A DNA stretch of 64,000 nucleotides from Calliopum simillimum (GCA_951812925.1 OX638368.1:72946422-73010421); one strand, 5' to 3'. Counted from the first letter of the stretch, positions 33,691-45,174 are shown. Notes: generated from the sequence alone by a model not told the origin. Program-made: numbers and translations.

Positions 33691-33994
33691 TTGATGTGCT
33701 CTTTCAGAATGTCAACTTTGCTACCTCGAATCGCGTTCGCTCGCGCCGCCATATTGGAAAAATGGCGCCCAAAATCAGTTTTTTACAAATATCTCTTTAA
33801 CGGTTACATTTAGGGAAAAATATTGTGGTGCAATATCGTAGCTTATTTTCTATAAAAATGACATCATAACTGTTTTCGTAAGACTTATAACTCAGGAGAT
33901 ATCCTAATTCAAAATTTGAAAAAAATTTGTAAATCGTGCATGCCGCTCATAAGTAGGCACAGTGATGTGTTGATCTTAAAAATACGATAACTCA
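33691..33994. other. No gene recognised
   Basis: About 300 bp of AT-rich sequence between the SINE and a diverged inverted repeat. Nothing recognisable. Confidence 0.45.
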
Positions 33995-34527
33995 TGAACG
34001 GTGAGTCAAACGTTTAAAGTAAAAAAACTTATTTATAGTGAATTACTTACTTCCGTATGACCTATGGTTTAGGAAATATTTTTTAAACAAACCTGAAAAT
34101 TAAAAAAAAAACGTTTTTTCTAAATATCTCCGAATTCGGTTCGTCCTAGAAAAAAAAATTTCTCTCTTATTATAGAACGTTCAATTCTCTATAAGGGTAT
34201 CATCGAACTGTTTTTTCGTTCGACCTATCGTTCATGAGATATCGCGACTTGAAAATCATTCAAAATAGAATATAGTACTGCGCGTAGTACAATGTTCAAT
34301 TTTGTATGATTTTCAATTCGCGATATCTCAAGAAGGGTAAGTATGACGAAAAAAAACACTTCGGAGAGACCCTTATAGGGAATTGAACATTCTACAAAAT
34401 GCATAAACAACTTTTTTTTTAGGATGAACCGGCTTGGAGATATTTTGATAAAACGGTTTTTTTTCTAAATTTCAGGTTTGTTAAAAAATATCTCCTAAAC
34501 TACAGGTCATAAGAAAAAAAATAAATA
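33995..34527. repeat. Diverged inverted repeat (old hairpin element)
   Basis: Imperfect arms around a centre at about 34285: 'gtatgacctatggtttagg' pairs with 'cctaaactacaggtcat', 'aaacaaacctgaaa' with 'tttcaggtttgtt', and 'gagatatcgcga' with 'tcgcgatatctc'. It abuts the left end of the hairpin at 34538. A related but shorter inverted repeat with 'gcgataacttatgaacgg' is at 54038-54368. Confidence 0.6.
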
Positions 34528-34537
34528 TGTGGCTTGT

Positions 34538-36154
34538 TAGACTGACCCAAAAAAACTAAAGGTGTTCCGATCTTAGGTGCTCAACACTCAAAATGTTCGG
34601 TAGGGTCTAGAAACTACGTATGTAAATTTTGGTAAAAAAATATTGAGATTAAGCACTCGCGCAAGCTCGATAAGTAGCGCTGCCTTGACCGTACGAGAAT
34701 GGGGTTCTTTCAGCCCGTGGAAATTGATAAAAAAGGATTGGAACAATTTTTTTTTTCTCTCCTATTTTATGTTTTCGAGGTCGCTGAAGACAATGGCATT
34801 GCCAGTTTTTGGAAAAGATTCCAAGATTTCAAGATATTTAAGATATCTCTCGAAAAAAAAAAAATTTGAGATTTTTGTTAGATTAAATTGTCATTAATCG
34901 TAGGAAAATTTTTTATTTGTTTTTCTCGGACACTAGTCTTGTAGCCTTGATTGTGACGAACAAAATGACTGGTCGCACAATATCTTTTGACAAAATCTTC
35001 TCGAGATATCGGCCACAGACTGAACCGCCGTCCTGCCGTATTGCCGGTTACTAGGGATATCTGCCGATTTTACGCTATTTTCATTGATTTTTGAGATCCT
35101 ACCTTGTACTTTCGACGTCGCTGGAGATGCTGGAACATTTATTTTCACGATAAAATGCAAATGTTTCAACACATTCAAGATATTCCTATGATAAATTTCC
35201 CTAGTGGGATTTCCAAGGAAAAGCAGAACTAGCTCTAAAACCTCGGCATAATTTTTCCGCGCATAATTCATCTGGAGCTAGTGATTGATGACCATCGCGG
35301 TTTTCTTCTGGAAAGGTGCCAATATCTCCCAAATTTTTCAGTAGAAGATAAAAAAATTTGGGATACATTGGCACCTTTCCAGAAGAAAACCGCGATGGTC
35401 ATCAATCACTAGCTGCAGATGAATCATGCGCGGAAAATTTATGTCGAGGTTTTAGAGCTAGTTCTGCTTTTCATTGAAAATCCCACTAGGGAAATTTATC
35501 ATAGGAATATCTTGAATGTACTAAAACACTTGCATTTTATCGTGAAAATAAATGTTCCCGCATCTCCAGCGACGTCGAAAGTACAAGGTAGGATCTCAAA
35601 AATCAATGAAAATAGCGTAAAATCGGCAGATATCCCCAGTGACCGGCAATACGGCAGGATGGCGGTTCAGTCTGTGGCCGATATCTCGAGAAGATTTTCT
35701 CAAAAAGTATTGTGCGACCACTCATTTTGTTCGTCACAATCTAGGCTACAAGACTAGTGTCCGAGAAAAAAAATAAAAAATTTTCCTACGATTAATGACA
35801 ATTTAATCTAACAAAAATCTCAAATTTTTTTTTTTTCGAGAGATATCTTAAATATCTTGAAATCTTGGAATCTTTTCCAAAAACTGGCAATGCCATTGTC
35901 TTCAGCGACCTCGAAAACATAAAGTAGGACAGAAAAAAAAATTGTTCCCAATCCTTTTTTATCAATTTCCACGGGCTGAAGAACCCCATTCTCGTACGGT
36001 CAAGGCAGCGCTACTTATCGAGCTTGCGCGAGTGCTAAATCTCAATATTTTTTTACCAAAATTTATTACATACGTAGTTTTTAGACCCTACCGAACATTT
36101 TGAGTGCTGAGCCACCTAAGATCGGAACACCTTTAGTTTTTTTGGGTCAGTCTA
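34538..36154. mobile_element. Hairpin element, TAGACTGACCC family, copy 2
   Basis: A 1617-bp palindrome nearly identical to 29588-31188, with the same termini, the same centre near 35345 and the same 112-codon frames in both arms. Its left flank differs from that of copy 1 but its right flank (36155-36324) is the same, so either the mobile unit extends past the hairpin on that side or a segmental duplication is involved. Confidence 0.85.
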
Positions 36155-36326
36155 TAATGTATATGCATTGATTGTTATGTTGAAATGTAAAAAAATAATA
36201 AAAAAACACTGGTTCCGAAAGTCCCCTGAACAGTTAAATCAAAAAACCAAAATACACGTGTTCAATAATTTGAAAAGAACTATTCAACTTATCACCCACT
36301 CATAGATGGCGCTGTATTCGGTAAAA
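36155..36326. repeat. Shared right flank of TAGACTGACCC copy 2
   Basis: Matches 31189-31350. Its last ~50 bp together with the start of the following unit (about 36300-36353) reappears inverted at about 55386-55440. Confidence 0.7.
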
Positions 36327-38010
36327 CCAAAATTATTAGTACAAACTATTAACCTAAAACTTCATGAAATAATAATTAGAATTCATACTTTAGTGTTTTT
36401 ATAATTTCTAAGTAAAAAGTAAAAGTGCAGTGATTGGTGGGCTGAATTTTACAAAATCAGCGTTCAAAGTTTTAAGGCCTTCGGTGCAGAATAACATTAA
36501 TTTTACATTGTTGTTTCTGCATAAACATACACATACTTGAACTCATTAAAGTTTTGGAAATTTTGCCGTAGTGGTTTGTGTTCAAGCTAAAAATAAATTT
36601 CCCATTTTGGCGATTAAGTGTTACCGCTTCTTTCTTTGGAAATTTTTAAAAATTTACAATTTATCACTAATTTCTTGTTTTGTACTTCTTTTATATTCCT
36701 ATATTTCATAGAAATCATAAGCTGCTCATTTTCAAGTTGTATATTAACAGCATCTAATGAACGTGAAGTGTGCACAGTTAAGTGCGAATACTGTTGATGA
36801 CCTCGATAAAGGCTGTGGACTTTTATGGTCTTGTGAAGATTGTCGTCAGACAGATTCAAATATTTCCAAGCTTGTTCAACAGTGCCGAAGAGCATTCTTG
36901 GAAATATCTAAGGAACTGGAATCTGTTCAGTCAAAACTTTTTGAGCATGAAAACTTTTTTAAAACTTTTAAATGCTCTGATGAAACGTATGTTTCACCAA
37001 AGCAAAACCTTCGTAGTAATACGAAGCGTACTGTAGAATCTTCTCAAAATACTAAATCTAACAAAAATAATATAATTATTAACTCTCAACCACTAACATC
37101 TCCTAGCTTCAATAACATATTGAATCCACTTCCTGTTATCACGATTCCTGTAGCAGAGAATGGAACAACCAAAATTATTAGTACAAACTATTAACCTAAA
37201 ACTTCATGAAATAATAATTAGAATTCATACTTTAGTGTTTTTATAATTTCTAAGTAAAAAGTAAAAGTGCAGTGATTGGTGGGCTGAATTTTACAAAATC
37301 AGCGTTCAAAGTTTTAAGGCCTTCGGTGCAGAATAACATTAATTTTACATTGTTGTTTCTGCATAAACATACACATACTTGAACTCATTAAAGTTTTGGA
37401 AATTTTGCCGTAGTGGTTTGTGTTCAAGCTAAAAATAAATTTCCCATTTTGGCGATTAAGTGTTACCGCTTCTTTCTTTGGAAATTTTTAAAAATTTACA
37501 ATTTATCACTAATTTCTTGTTTTGTACTTCTTTTATATTCCTATATTTCATAGAAATCATAAGCTGCTCATTTTCAAGTTGTATATTAACAGCATCTAAT
37601 GAACGTGAAGTGTGCACAGTTAAGTGCGAATACTGTTGATGACCTCGATAAAGGCTGTGGACTTTTATGGTCTTGTGAAGATTGTCGTCAGACAGATTCA
37701 AATATTTCCAAGCTTGTTCAACAGTGCCGAAGAGCATTCTTGGAAATATCTAAGGAACTGGAATCTGTTCAGTCAAAACTTTTTGAGCATGAAAACTTTT
37801 TTAAAACTTTTAAATGCTCTGATGAAACGTATGTTTCACCAAAGCAAAACCTTCGTAGTAATACGAAGCGTACTGTAGAATCTTCTCAAAATACTAAATC
37901 TAACAAAAATAATATAATTATTAACTCTCAACCACTAACATCTCCTAGCTTCAATAACATATTGAATCCACTTCCTGTTATCACGATTCCTGTAGCAGAG
38001 AATGGAACAA
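36327..38010. repeat. 842-bp tandem duplication
   Basis: Units 36327-37168 and 37169-38010 appear identical by eye, each running from CCAAAATTATTAGTACAAAC to GCAGAGAATGGAACAA. The duplication contains the 5' part of the PHD-like frame; only the second copy continues into the rest of that frame. The near-identity implies a very recent event, or an assembly artefact. Confidence 0.9.
36757..37194 (+). pseudogene. PHD-finger-like ORF, duplicated 5' part (copy 1)
   Basis: 145 codons identical to the start of the frame at 37599 through the phrase VAENGTT, then a few codons of unrelated sequence and a stop, because the tandem unit ends there. See the entry at 37599 for content. Confidence 0.7.
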
Positions 38011-38273
38011 CAAATGATGTTGATGACACTATAACTAACAGCTTACCTATAGCTTCTACTTCTACTGCATCTACGGCTGTAGCAACAAACCCTAATGCTT
38101 CTTCTAAGCCTGGTCCTAAAAAACTCGTAGCTATAGAGCCGATGGAGTCAATTTTTGCTTCACGATTTGCTGCAGACACCACTGAGGAAGATATACTTTT
38201 CCATATAAATTCTCTAATTAAATCAGATAATTTAACTAGTAAGGGTGGTATCTTTGGCCTGGCCAAAAATTAA
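37599..38273 (+). pseudogene. PHD-finger-like ORF, probably LINE ORF1 fragment (copy 2)
   Basis: 224 codons. The first ~35 residues carry KCAQLS...GLLWSCEDCR, the second half of a PHD-type zinc finger (histidine/cysteine partners on the N-terminal side would lie in missing upstream sequence). A charged, coiled-coil-like segment follows (SKLVQQCRRAFLEISKELESVQSKLFEHENF), then an Asn/Ser-rich linker, and near the end IFASRFAADTTEEDILFHINSLI, which resembles the conserved C-terminal block of insect non-LTR ORF1-type proteins. The last residues (GGIFGLAKN) are not native: they come from the Helentron 3' terminus inserted at 38236. PHD fingers occur in ORF1 of some CR1/Jockey-group elements. A host gene exon is less likely but not excluded. 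Confidence 0.55.
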
Positions 38274-38279
38274 ATACCC

Positions 38280-38871
38280 TACACTGCATTTCAAGTACAC
38301 GTATATTATTAAAAACTTAGTTGATAAATACCATGCGATATTTTTGTACATACAAGTATTTATTTCAATAAATTGTTTTACTCTCCCGTAACTCCTAGGA
38401 GAGTATAAGTATAAATTGGTTACGATTAAGGAGAGTTGTTTTTTGTGGAATAGTTGATTTTCGCCCTGAGATGTTGTACAGGAATACTCTCCAATTCCAT
38501 AGTCATCTCATCGCTGCCTGTCCGGGACCACTTATTTGGTATACCTTATTCACGGCTAACATCTATTTAGAAGTACATTCCACTATCCGCAACCCGTGGA
38601 CCCGTCCGGTGGCTTGCAGCTCAGCCTCCCCAGAACTCTTTGGTACTGCGGCAGAACTTACTTAAATAATTACGTTAACTTTCATGTCTTACAAAACATT
38701 TGTCAATTCAATTATATACGTTAAACATAGTGTCTTAATTTAAATTTTAAATAAATCAAACAATTACTTAAAATTTCATGTTATATAAAAAAAAAATTCT
38801 GCAAATATATACGTTAATCATAGTATCTTAATTTAACTTTAATAACAAATAACATTATTCTATACTTATAA
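38280..38871 (-). other. Helentron 3' untranslated region
   Basis: About 590 bp between the endonuclease stop and the 3' hairpin. Contains a short duplicated phrase ('atatacgttaa.catagt.tcttaattta' at 38715-38740 and 38808-38833). The plus-strand frame 38471-38665 has no motif. Confidence 0.6.
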
Positions 38872-41075
38872 CTATTCCGTCATGGTAGCTGTAAATTGTC
38901 TCATATACCGCTGCGGAGATATCATTTGAGCGCATGTTTGAGAAGGCCCAGTCAATGTGTGTCCTCCTGTTGTTATAGTAATATTTCTATCCAAAAGGCC
39001 ACATAATCCCTTGCTCAATAAACTACTCTCAATGTTGGTATCATTAGTTTTTCGGCAAGCATTGAAATCTCCTACAATTATAATATTTTTTGGGAATGTA
39101 CCGCCAACATCTTTTAAATATTTAATGGTATCACAGAGGTATCGTGTAAACATGCTATCGCCGTAATCAGGACTCCTGTAAAGGACAAGAATATAAACAT
39201 TATTATATCTAAAAGCATAAAGCTCAAATGTGCGGTTACATATAGTGTATTCTCGGTTGAAAAGTGGCCGGAAACTGAAAGCAGTTTTTCCATATATAAT
39301 AATACCTCTATGCTTTCGATTACTATGATGACTGTCTAATCTATATAGAACTGAATATGAAGAAATATTGTAATTTTCACTCGGTAGGGTCCATGTTTCT
39401 ACGAAACAAAGCAAATCAGATGTCAATAAAAGGTTGTCTGTGATTATATCATTATAATGGGCATGCAGACTTTGAACGTTTTGGTAAAAGATTTGCAGAA
39501 ATGAAGTCCGATTTATCATAAAATCGCAAGATGTCTTTAAAAGCTTTTCTGAACGAAGAATACTCATTTCTACTTGAACTGGGTCGGATGCAACAAAGGA
39601 CTTAGGTGGTACAAAACTTCCAATAAGATATAGTCCTGAGGCGCTGGTTGCTCTGCTGCAAGCCACATAAAGAGCAGCATGACTAATCCGGTTTTGCAAA
39701 TGAACAGCAACTTGTGAATACGTAGCTCCCTGGCTTTTGTGAATAGTTATTGCTTCAGCGGGTACAAATGGAAATTGTCTCCTTTCGATTGTGACCTGCT
39801 CGTTTCGTCTAAACTGGAATGGTCTTGTTATTCTGCCAATCGGTGTCCAGAGCAGTTGTGTTGGATGACGTCTTTGTCGTCTTGCGTTCGCTCCCACGCT
39901 ATGATCTGAAAAAAGGATCCATAATGTTAAAGAATTTCTCTCTTGTCTACCAACATCAATGGCCATTAATTGACCAGTTGCTCCATTAACCAAACCATCG
40001 CCTGTATCTACATTAACTGTCATCATATATTTAGCAGTTGTCTTCAAGATTAATTCGTAACACAGTCCTTGGGTTTCGGAAGTTTTAAATTTTTTCACGG
40101 ACTCTAAAATATTTTGCATGTTCGCCCTAGAGAGGGAAGGGGCTTTAAACATATCAATCGCTTTCGAAGTAAATTTTTCAGTGGCAATTTGGTTAAGTTT
40201 TAGATTGTTGTATGCATTCGCTTCATCATTGGACCAATAAAGGTGTATTGCTTCCTGAGGTATTACTACTGTTCGCGTTACTACTCTACTCTTAAGCAAA
40301 GAAATGTCCGTATTGGTCATCGTTGCGGTTGCCATATTATTTAATGCAATTGCAAATGATTTATCCTCTCGTTGGCGCATAATTTCAGTCAATTCGAAAT
40401 GCTTAATGCAGCTTTTCCTGTAGGAGCACAAAGTAAAACTTTTGCTGTAGTCGGATTTGCTCCTGGCTTACTATTTACGCGATGCGTTACGGATTGGTAA
40501 ATTGCTGTTATCAACCTACTTTTTCCCACTCCAGCGCCTCCTCCTACAATATTATAAAAAGAAGAATTAGTTCCAACGTTGTGCAGCAAATGTTGTAAGT
40601 AAATACGTTGGTTCTTATTGAGAGCCCTAGTAAATAAGAAAAGATTATTGTAGTCAATAAGTGGGGGAAGTTTTATGAGCCGTGGAGGTTCCCTTGAATC
40701 AACTTCCAGCTCTTCTTCACCATTATTAAGGTTAAGGATATTAAGCTGTGAACCTATTTCTGGGATAGCCAAAGCTCGAAACTCATCATCAAGCATTTGA
40801 GTTACTGCGAAATTGTCCTCATCGTCTCCTTCATTTTGATTCGATGATTCTTGCTGCAATCGCTCCAATACTTGTTCCAGTTCCCTCTCTTCAAACTGGT
40901 CATACTTATTACGATTATCTTCAATTGACTCTTTATGAGCATTACATGTGGCTTCGTTGTCATTTTCTATAAGATTTTCTTGTTCATTTCTCCAAGGGAA
41001 GTACAGCATCACCATTTCTCTAAAGTAGTCCTGTCTGGCCGTGTCTACACTAAATCTACAAAACGAATTATACAT
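38872..41075 (-). pseudogene. Helentron helicase-endonuclease part
   Basis: In order on the minus strand: a linker, the Walker A box VGGGAGVGKS followed by ALCAPTGKAA-like sequence (41075-40389), then after a frame change FELTEIMRQ and the late Pif1 motifs VPAEAITIHKSQG and LYVACSRAT (40431-39600). The segment between GKAAL and FELTEIMRQ, which in Pif1 helicases holds about 110-130 residues including the Walker B DEIS box, is missing. After the helicase comes an AP-endonuclease-like domain (EEP fold): FYQNVQSLHAH, LLCFVETW, YSVLYR, GIIIYGK, and IIIVGDFNA near 39060-39100, with a C-terminal break before the final SDH-type motif is clear. The endonuclease is proposed to act in target cleavage of Helentrons. 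This copy is dead. Confidence 0.85.
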
Positions 41076-42535
41076 GGCTTTGTGCGTTTTCGTATATATC
41101 CAAAATTGTCCTTCAAGCGGAATGTTCTACCAACCAGTTCATCTTCATCCTGAATGTCTTCTTCATACTCGTCTTCTTGATTTGCTACAGACCTTCCAAT
41201 ATATGATGACTTGGAATAACGATAAAGAGCTGCAAAATCAGCTAAGCAAAGATTTTCTAAGGAATCTGGTCTCTGTATATAATGATCAAGTAGATTTGGA
41301 ACGAATATGTCTACCGAATCTTCAGGAAGCCTTTCTAAATCTCTTTTTGAATTGACCATTCTAACTCTTTTGTCTGGATGGGATGTATTTATAAATATCT
41401 CTGCATTACTGCATTCAGACATATGCAATCCAAGAATGTTATATGAAGCTTCTTGTGCCGATATTTCTGTTCCAGAAACAAATTTGCTTCCAATGTGCTG
41501 AAGTCTTTGTTTGATGGTATAGTTGCCAGCCCTAATCTCATCCATTGCCTCTCGTAATAATCTAGATACACCTCGATTAGATTTACTTATATAATTAACT
41601 ATATATCCGCAACAAGCGTAGGCATCTAAGATATATTAAATATCCATATTCGCTCTTTGCATTTTCAATATATTTGGATTATATGCGTTCAGCATTCGGT
41701 CCTTAAAATTTCTTTTAAGATAAATTTGGGGCTTTTTGAGGGATGATCTTAATGCCATTTTATACTCATCGTATGTCAAACGAATTCGTTCATGTGATAA
41801 GAAGTTTTCAAATGTATTCAAGTGCTCAACTTCTTCTTGGCTCAAATTTGCATCGAGCAAATTTTGAATTTTATCGAAGTTTTCTTTATGAACATTTAAT
41901 CCTTCTTCTCCTTCTAAAAATGGCTGAAGAATTTCTGATACAAGCATAGGTGGGTGCGGCATTCGAAATCTACAAATTTGTCTACCTCTTAGTTCCCGTA
42001 AACATGAATGACCGTGTTTGTGTTCCTGATAGGGGATAAAATTTTCTACATCTGGCAATGTACTGTCAGTGGTTATAAATCTGTCAATAAATTCAATTAC
42101 AGGCGGAAAAGATTGTGGATCTTCTAAGTCAACTTTAGGCGCATCATCAATCCAAAACATGCCATGAACGTGGGGAGAACCTCTTTGTTGAAATTCTATT
42201 CTCAAATAAAACTGCTGTGCCTTGTAATTTTCAAAAACACCTTCATTGACCTTGAAATATTTAAAAAGTTTGTGAATACGTTGGTCGAAATATCTGGAGC
42301 ATGTTAAGGGATCTGCGCGAATCAGGTCATATTTATGTTGGGATGTATAATTCATAACCTCTGCTTCTGTGACGGTTTTTTCTTCCACGAGCTTTGTTAA
42401 AATTACAAGGAGTTCAGGCCATTGAGCTTCAGCTGCAGAAAGTGTTATGAAAAAGGTAGGAATACCAAATTGGCGAATCATAGCTAGTACTTTCTTCTTT
42501 TCTGCTTCCCAATGCGCGGGAGACGATCGAAGACC
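41045..42535 (-). pseudogene. Helentron Rep (HUH endonuclease) part
   Basis: The frame opens after a TAA at 42536-42538 and reads SSPAHWEAEKKKVLAMIRQFG, PTFFITLSAAEAQWPELL, YFDQRIHKLFKYF, FQQRGSPHVHGMFWID (the HxH of the HUH nuclease), then after an in-frame TAA (about 41636) AYACCGYIVNYISKSNRG, which contains the two catalytic tyrosines four residues apart. The C-terminal part (41545-41045) continues with SAQEASYNILGLHMS. The stop just before the tyrosine motif and a frameshift at about 41050 make it non-functional. The N-terminal part of the family domain is lost at the boundary with the inverted-repeat element. Confidence 0.88.
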
Positions 42536-42548
42536 TTATGTCCGTCAA

Positions 42549-43545
42549 GTTAGCCCCGCCATTTTTGATTTTTCAAAAACAAATTGTTGTGCTGTAATGT
42601 GCTACACTTGTGCTATTATGTGCCGCTAATAAAATTTTTTTATTTCAAGCAGTTTGGTTTTTATAGCCAAAACTAATTTTTGGTGTAAAGTTAGCCCCGC
42701 CATTTTTGATTTTTAAAAAAAAAATTGTTGTGCTGTAATGTGCTACACTTGTGCTATTATGTGCCGCTAATAAAATTTTTCTATTTTAATTAGTTTGGTT
42801 TTTATGCCAAAATTCAATTTTTTGGTGTCAAGTTAGCCCCGCCATTTTCGATTTTTCAAAAACAAATTGTTGTGCTGTAATGTGCTCCACTTGTGCTATT
42901 ATGTGCCGCTAATAAAATTTTTCTATTTCAATTAGTTTGGTTTTATAGCCAAATTTCCCTTTTTTCGAAAAAAAGTTGGCCCCGCCATTTTCGATTTTTC
43001 AAAAAAAAATTATTGTGCTGTAATGTGCTCCACTTGTGCTATTATGTGCCGCTAATAAAATTTTTCTATTTTAATTGGTTTGGTTTTTATAGCCAAAATT
43101 CCCTTTTTTGGTGTCAAGTTAGCCCCGCCATTTTCGATTTTTCAAAAAAAAATTATTGTGCTGTAATGTGCTCCACTTGTGCTATTATGTGCCGCTAATA
43201 AAATTTTTCTATTTTAATTGGTTTGGTTTTCATAGCCAAAATTCCCTTTTTTGGTGTCAAGTTAGCCCCGCCATATTTGATTTAAAAAAAAACAAATTGT
43301 TGTGCTGTAATGTGCTCCACTTGTGCTATCATGTGCCGCTAATAAAATTTTTCTATTACAATTAGTTTGGTTTTATAGCCAAATTTCCCTTTTTTCGAAA
43401 TAAAGTTAGCCACGAAATTTTCGATTTTTCAACAAAAAAAAAATATGGGTCTATAACGTCTAGTACGCCTCTATTAAAATTTTTTTATTTCAATTTGTTT
43501 TGTTATTACAGATAAAATTCCCTTTTTTGTAATAATATATATATT
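42549..43545. repeat. Left terminal array: seven 142-bp tandem units
   Basis: Units begin GTTAGCCCCGCC at 42549, 42690, 42832, 42975 (GTTGGCC variant), 43118, 43261 and 43405 (GTTAGCCACG). Each contains GTGCTGTAATGTGCT, 'cacttgtgctattatgtgcc' and TTTGGTTTT. Short frames such as 42893-43198 are products of the repeat, not genes. Confidence 0.9.
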
Positions 43546-43565
43546 TTTTTTACTAATTTCCTTCT

Positions 43566-43774
43566 AAAAGCTCAGTACGAAATATGAAAAACAGGATGTT
43601 TCAAAAACGAATATCGCCCCTTAAGATTATGCAATATTTTTTTTTTAACATTTGACATTCCAAACAGGATGCAAACAAATAAAAAAAAAAAATAAAAAAA
43701 AATATTGCATAGTCTTAAGGGGCGAAATTCGATTTTGAAACATCCTGTTTTTCATATTTTGTACCGAGTTTTTA
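43566..43774. mobile_element. Small hairpin element in the left arm (mirrored at 52400-52604)
   Basis: About 209 bp with inverted ends AAAAGCTCAGTACGAAATAT / ATATTTTGTACCGAGTTTTT and an inner mirrored block around AACAGGATGTTTC and CGCCCCTTAAG. Because the same element occupies the same place in the right arm, it was present before the two arms were last copied from each other. Confidence 0.75.
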
Positions 43775-45174
43775 GATTCGCTATAACTTCTTCAATTTCA
43801 ACAATTTGAGGAAACTTTGTAGAGATGAGTTTTATGATTTTTTGTGGTCTTCAATTCTATAAGGTGTCCTTGGCACATTAGGGTGGTAGAAACTGAGATA
43901 ATGAGTACAACTAGTCGAAAAAAAATCTGAGATAAATGACTTCTTTGAATGAAATGTAGTCTATGTTGACACATTTACAACAATATACTATAGTTGTTGA
44001 TCGGCCGTCAAAAGACGGAGATATAAAAAAAAACAAAACCACATCGAATTTAGAGGCCGGAAAAAAAAAATTTTTTTTTTTTCTTAAAATTCTTCCAATG
44101 TTAGCTTTCAAACTGGTGGTGATCATTCGAACTTTTTTTTGTGATAATGTACATTGTACATATAGTAGGTCGACCCTATAATAGCAGTTCGGTGATTGGA
44201 TTAATTATGACGTCACTCAAAGTTCGAATAATCGAAAACAAACTTTAATTCTCTAACGAATTTAATTCAAATTATCCTTTACTGAATGAAATGGGTTCGT
44301 GTTCGCGCAGTTTACGCTTTTTCCTTCATTTCTTTTTTGTGGTTTTGATCTTCGTTAATATGTATATGAGGGAATCCGTAACCAATGATGCAAACTCTTC
44401 ATTTTCAACATCCATTGAAATGAATAAAAACCCATTTTTTCCGGAAAAAACAATAAAACAAAAAAAAGGAAAACTTTTACAAAATAATGTCTGACAAAAA
44501 AGTTCTTAAATTAAACTAATGTACTAAATTTTGCAGAATTTAATTTAGTATTGAAAATTATTGTACTTACTTTGTTTTTGTACTCTTGCAAAAACTTGTA
44601 AATGAAAATCATGCAATAAGGGTATTCCTTAAAACGTGTAAATGCTTCGAAAATCTCGTAAACTCATTAAACTGTCAATGTTCGTATTGATTTTGATACC
44701 TATTACGAGTTTTTCAAAGCTTTTACACGTTTTAAGGAATGCGCTCAATGTTTTTAAAATGGAATGCTGTTGTAACGCAGAGATTTCCAATTTGATTTAG
44801 AATTTCGACAAACATTCCCAACTCTGCATTAATGAAGTCTTATCAAGTTTTGGAAAAAAGTTCAGATGTTGAAAACATAATTTGCGAAATCTTAAAAGTA
44901 GAGAAGTTGCTTTTGCCCGAAATATCCAAATCAGGATAAAAAAGAAAAAATAAAGTCGTTATTATGTTTAAATCCCCTTCCCTTCTGGTTATATTTCTTT
45001 TTTGTCTCAAGTGTCTAAGAACATTGTTAATGGATGTCGCCTTTGTTGATTTTACCGTAGGATTCCGTGAATTTAGTTGCACAAAAGTTAACGATTTTTT
45101 CCCAATTCCCTTTTGTTCCTTTTGACCTTTGTTTACATTTCCCTTATTAGTGATCATTGTGTGAGTGCACCGGC
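43775..45174. repeat. Left arm, non-tandem part (mirrored at 50991-52399)
   Basis: 1.4 kb that appears inverted at 50991-52399 with only scattered differences. It includes a 120-bp MITE with ends GTATTCCTTAAAACGTGTAAA (44622-44741). Frames at 44843-45157 (minus) and 51083-51328 (plus) are the same reading on the two arms; they have no motif and I do not call them genes. Confidence 0.8.

Larger units (their letters stand above)
38236..42541 (-). mobile_element. Helentron (endonuclease-coding Helitron), 5'-truncated
   Basis: Minus-strand rolling-circle transposon: Rep (HUH endonuclease), Pif1-type helicase and a C-terminal apurinic-like endonuclease, which marks the Helentron/Helitron2 branch. 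Its 3' end on the minus strand is the hairpin TTTTGGCCAGGCCAAA, then GATACCACCCTTACTAG, followed by TT; CTAG is at 38236-38239. A relative of this end is at 13614. The 5' end is lost where the large inverted-repeat element begins (42538). It has inserted into the PHD-like ORF. Rep, helicase and frame are all damaged. Confidence 0.88.

Noticed and set aside
29981..35757. Four 112-codon open frames, nearly identical, in the arms of the TAGACTGACCC hairpins
   Set aside because: They are mirror copies of one another because the arms are palindromic; no known motif, and the opposite strand is equally open in places. Their conservation follows from the hairpin, not from coding.
36614..37737. 93-codon minus-strand frames at 36614-36895 and 37456-37737
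   Set aside because: Antisense shadows of the PHD-like ORF, duplicated with the 842-bp unit.
42549..43545. The regularly spaced terminal units as a CRISPR array
   Set aside because: The whole unit repeats with no variable spacers, and the context is a eukaryotic transposon.
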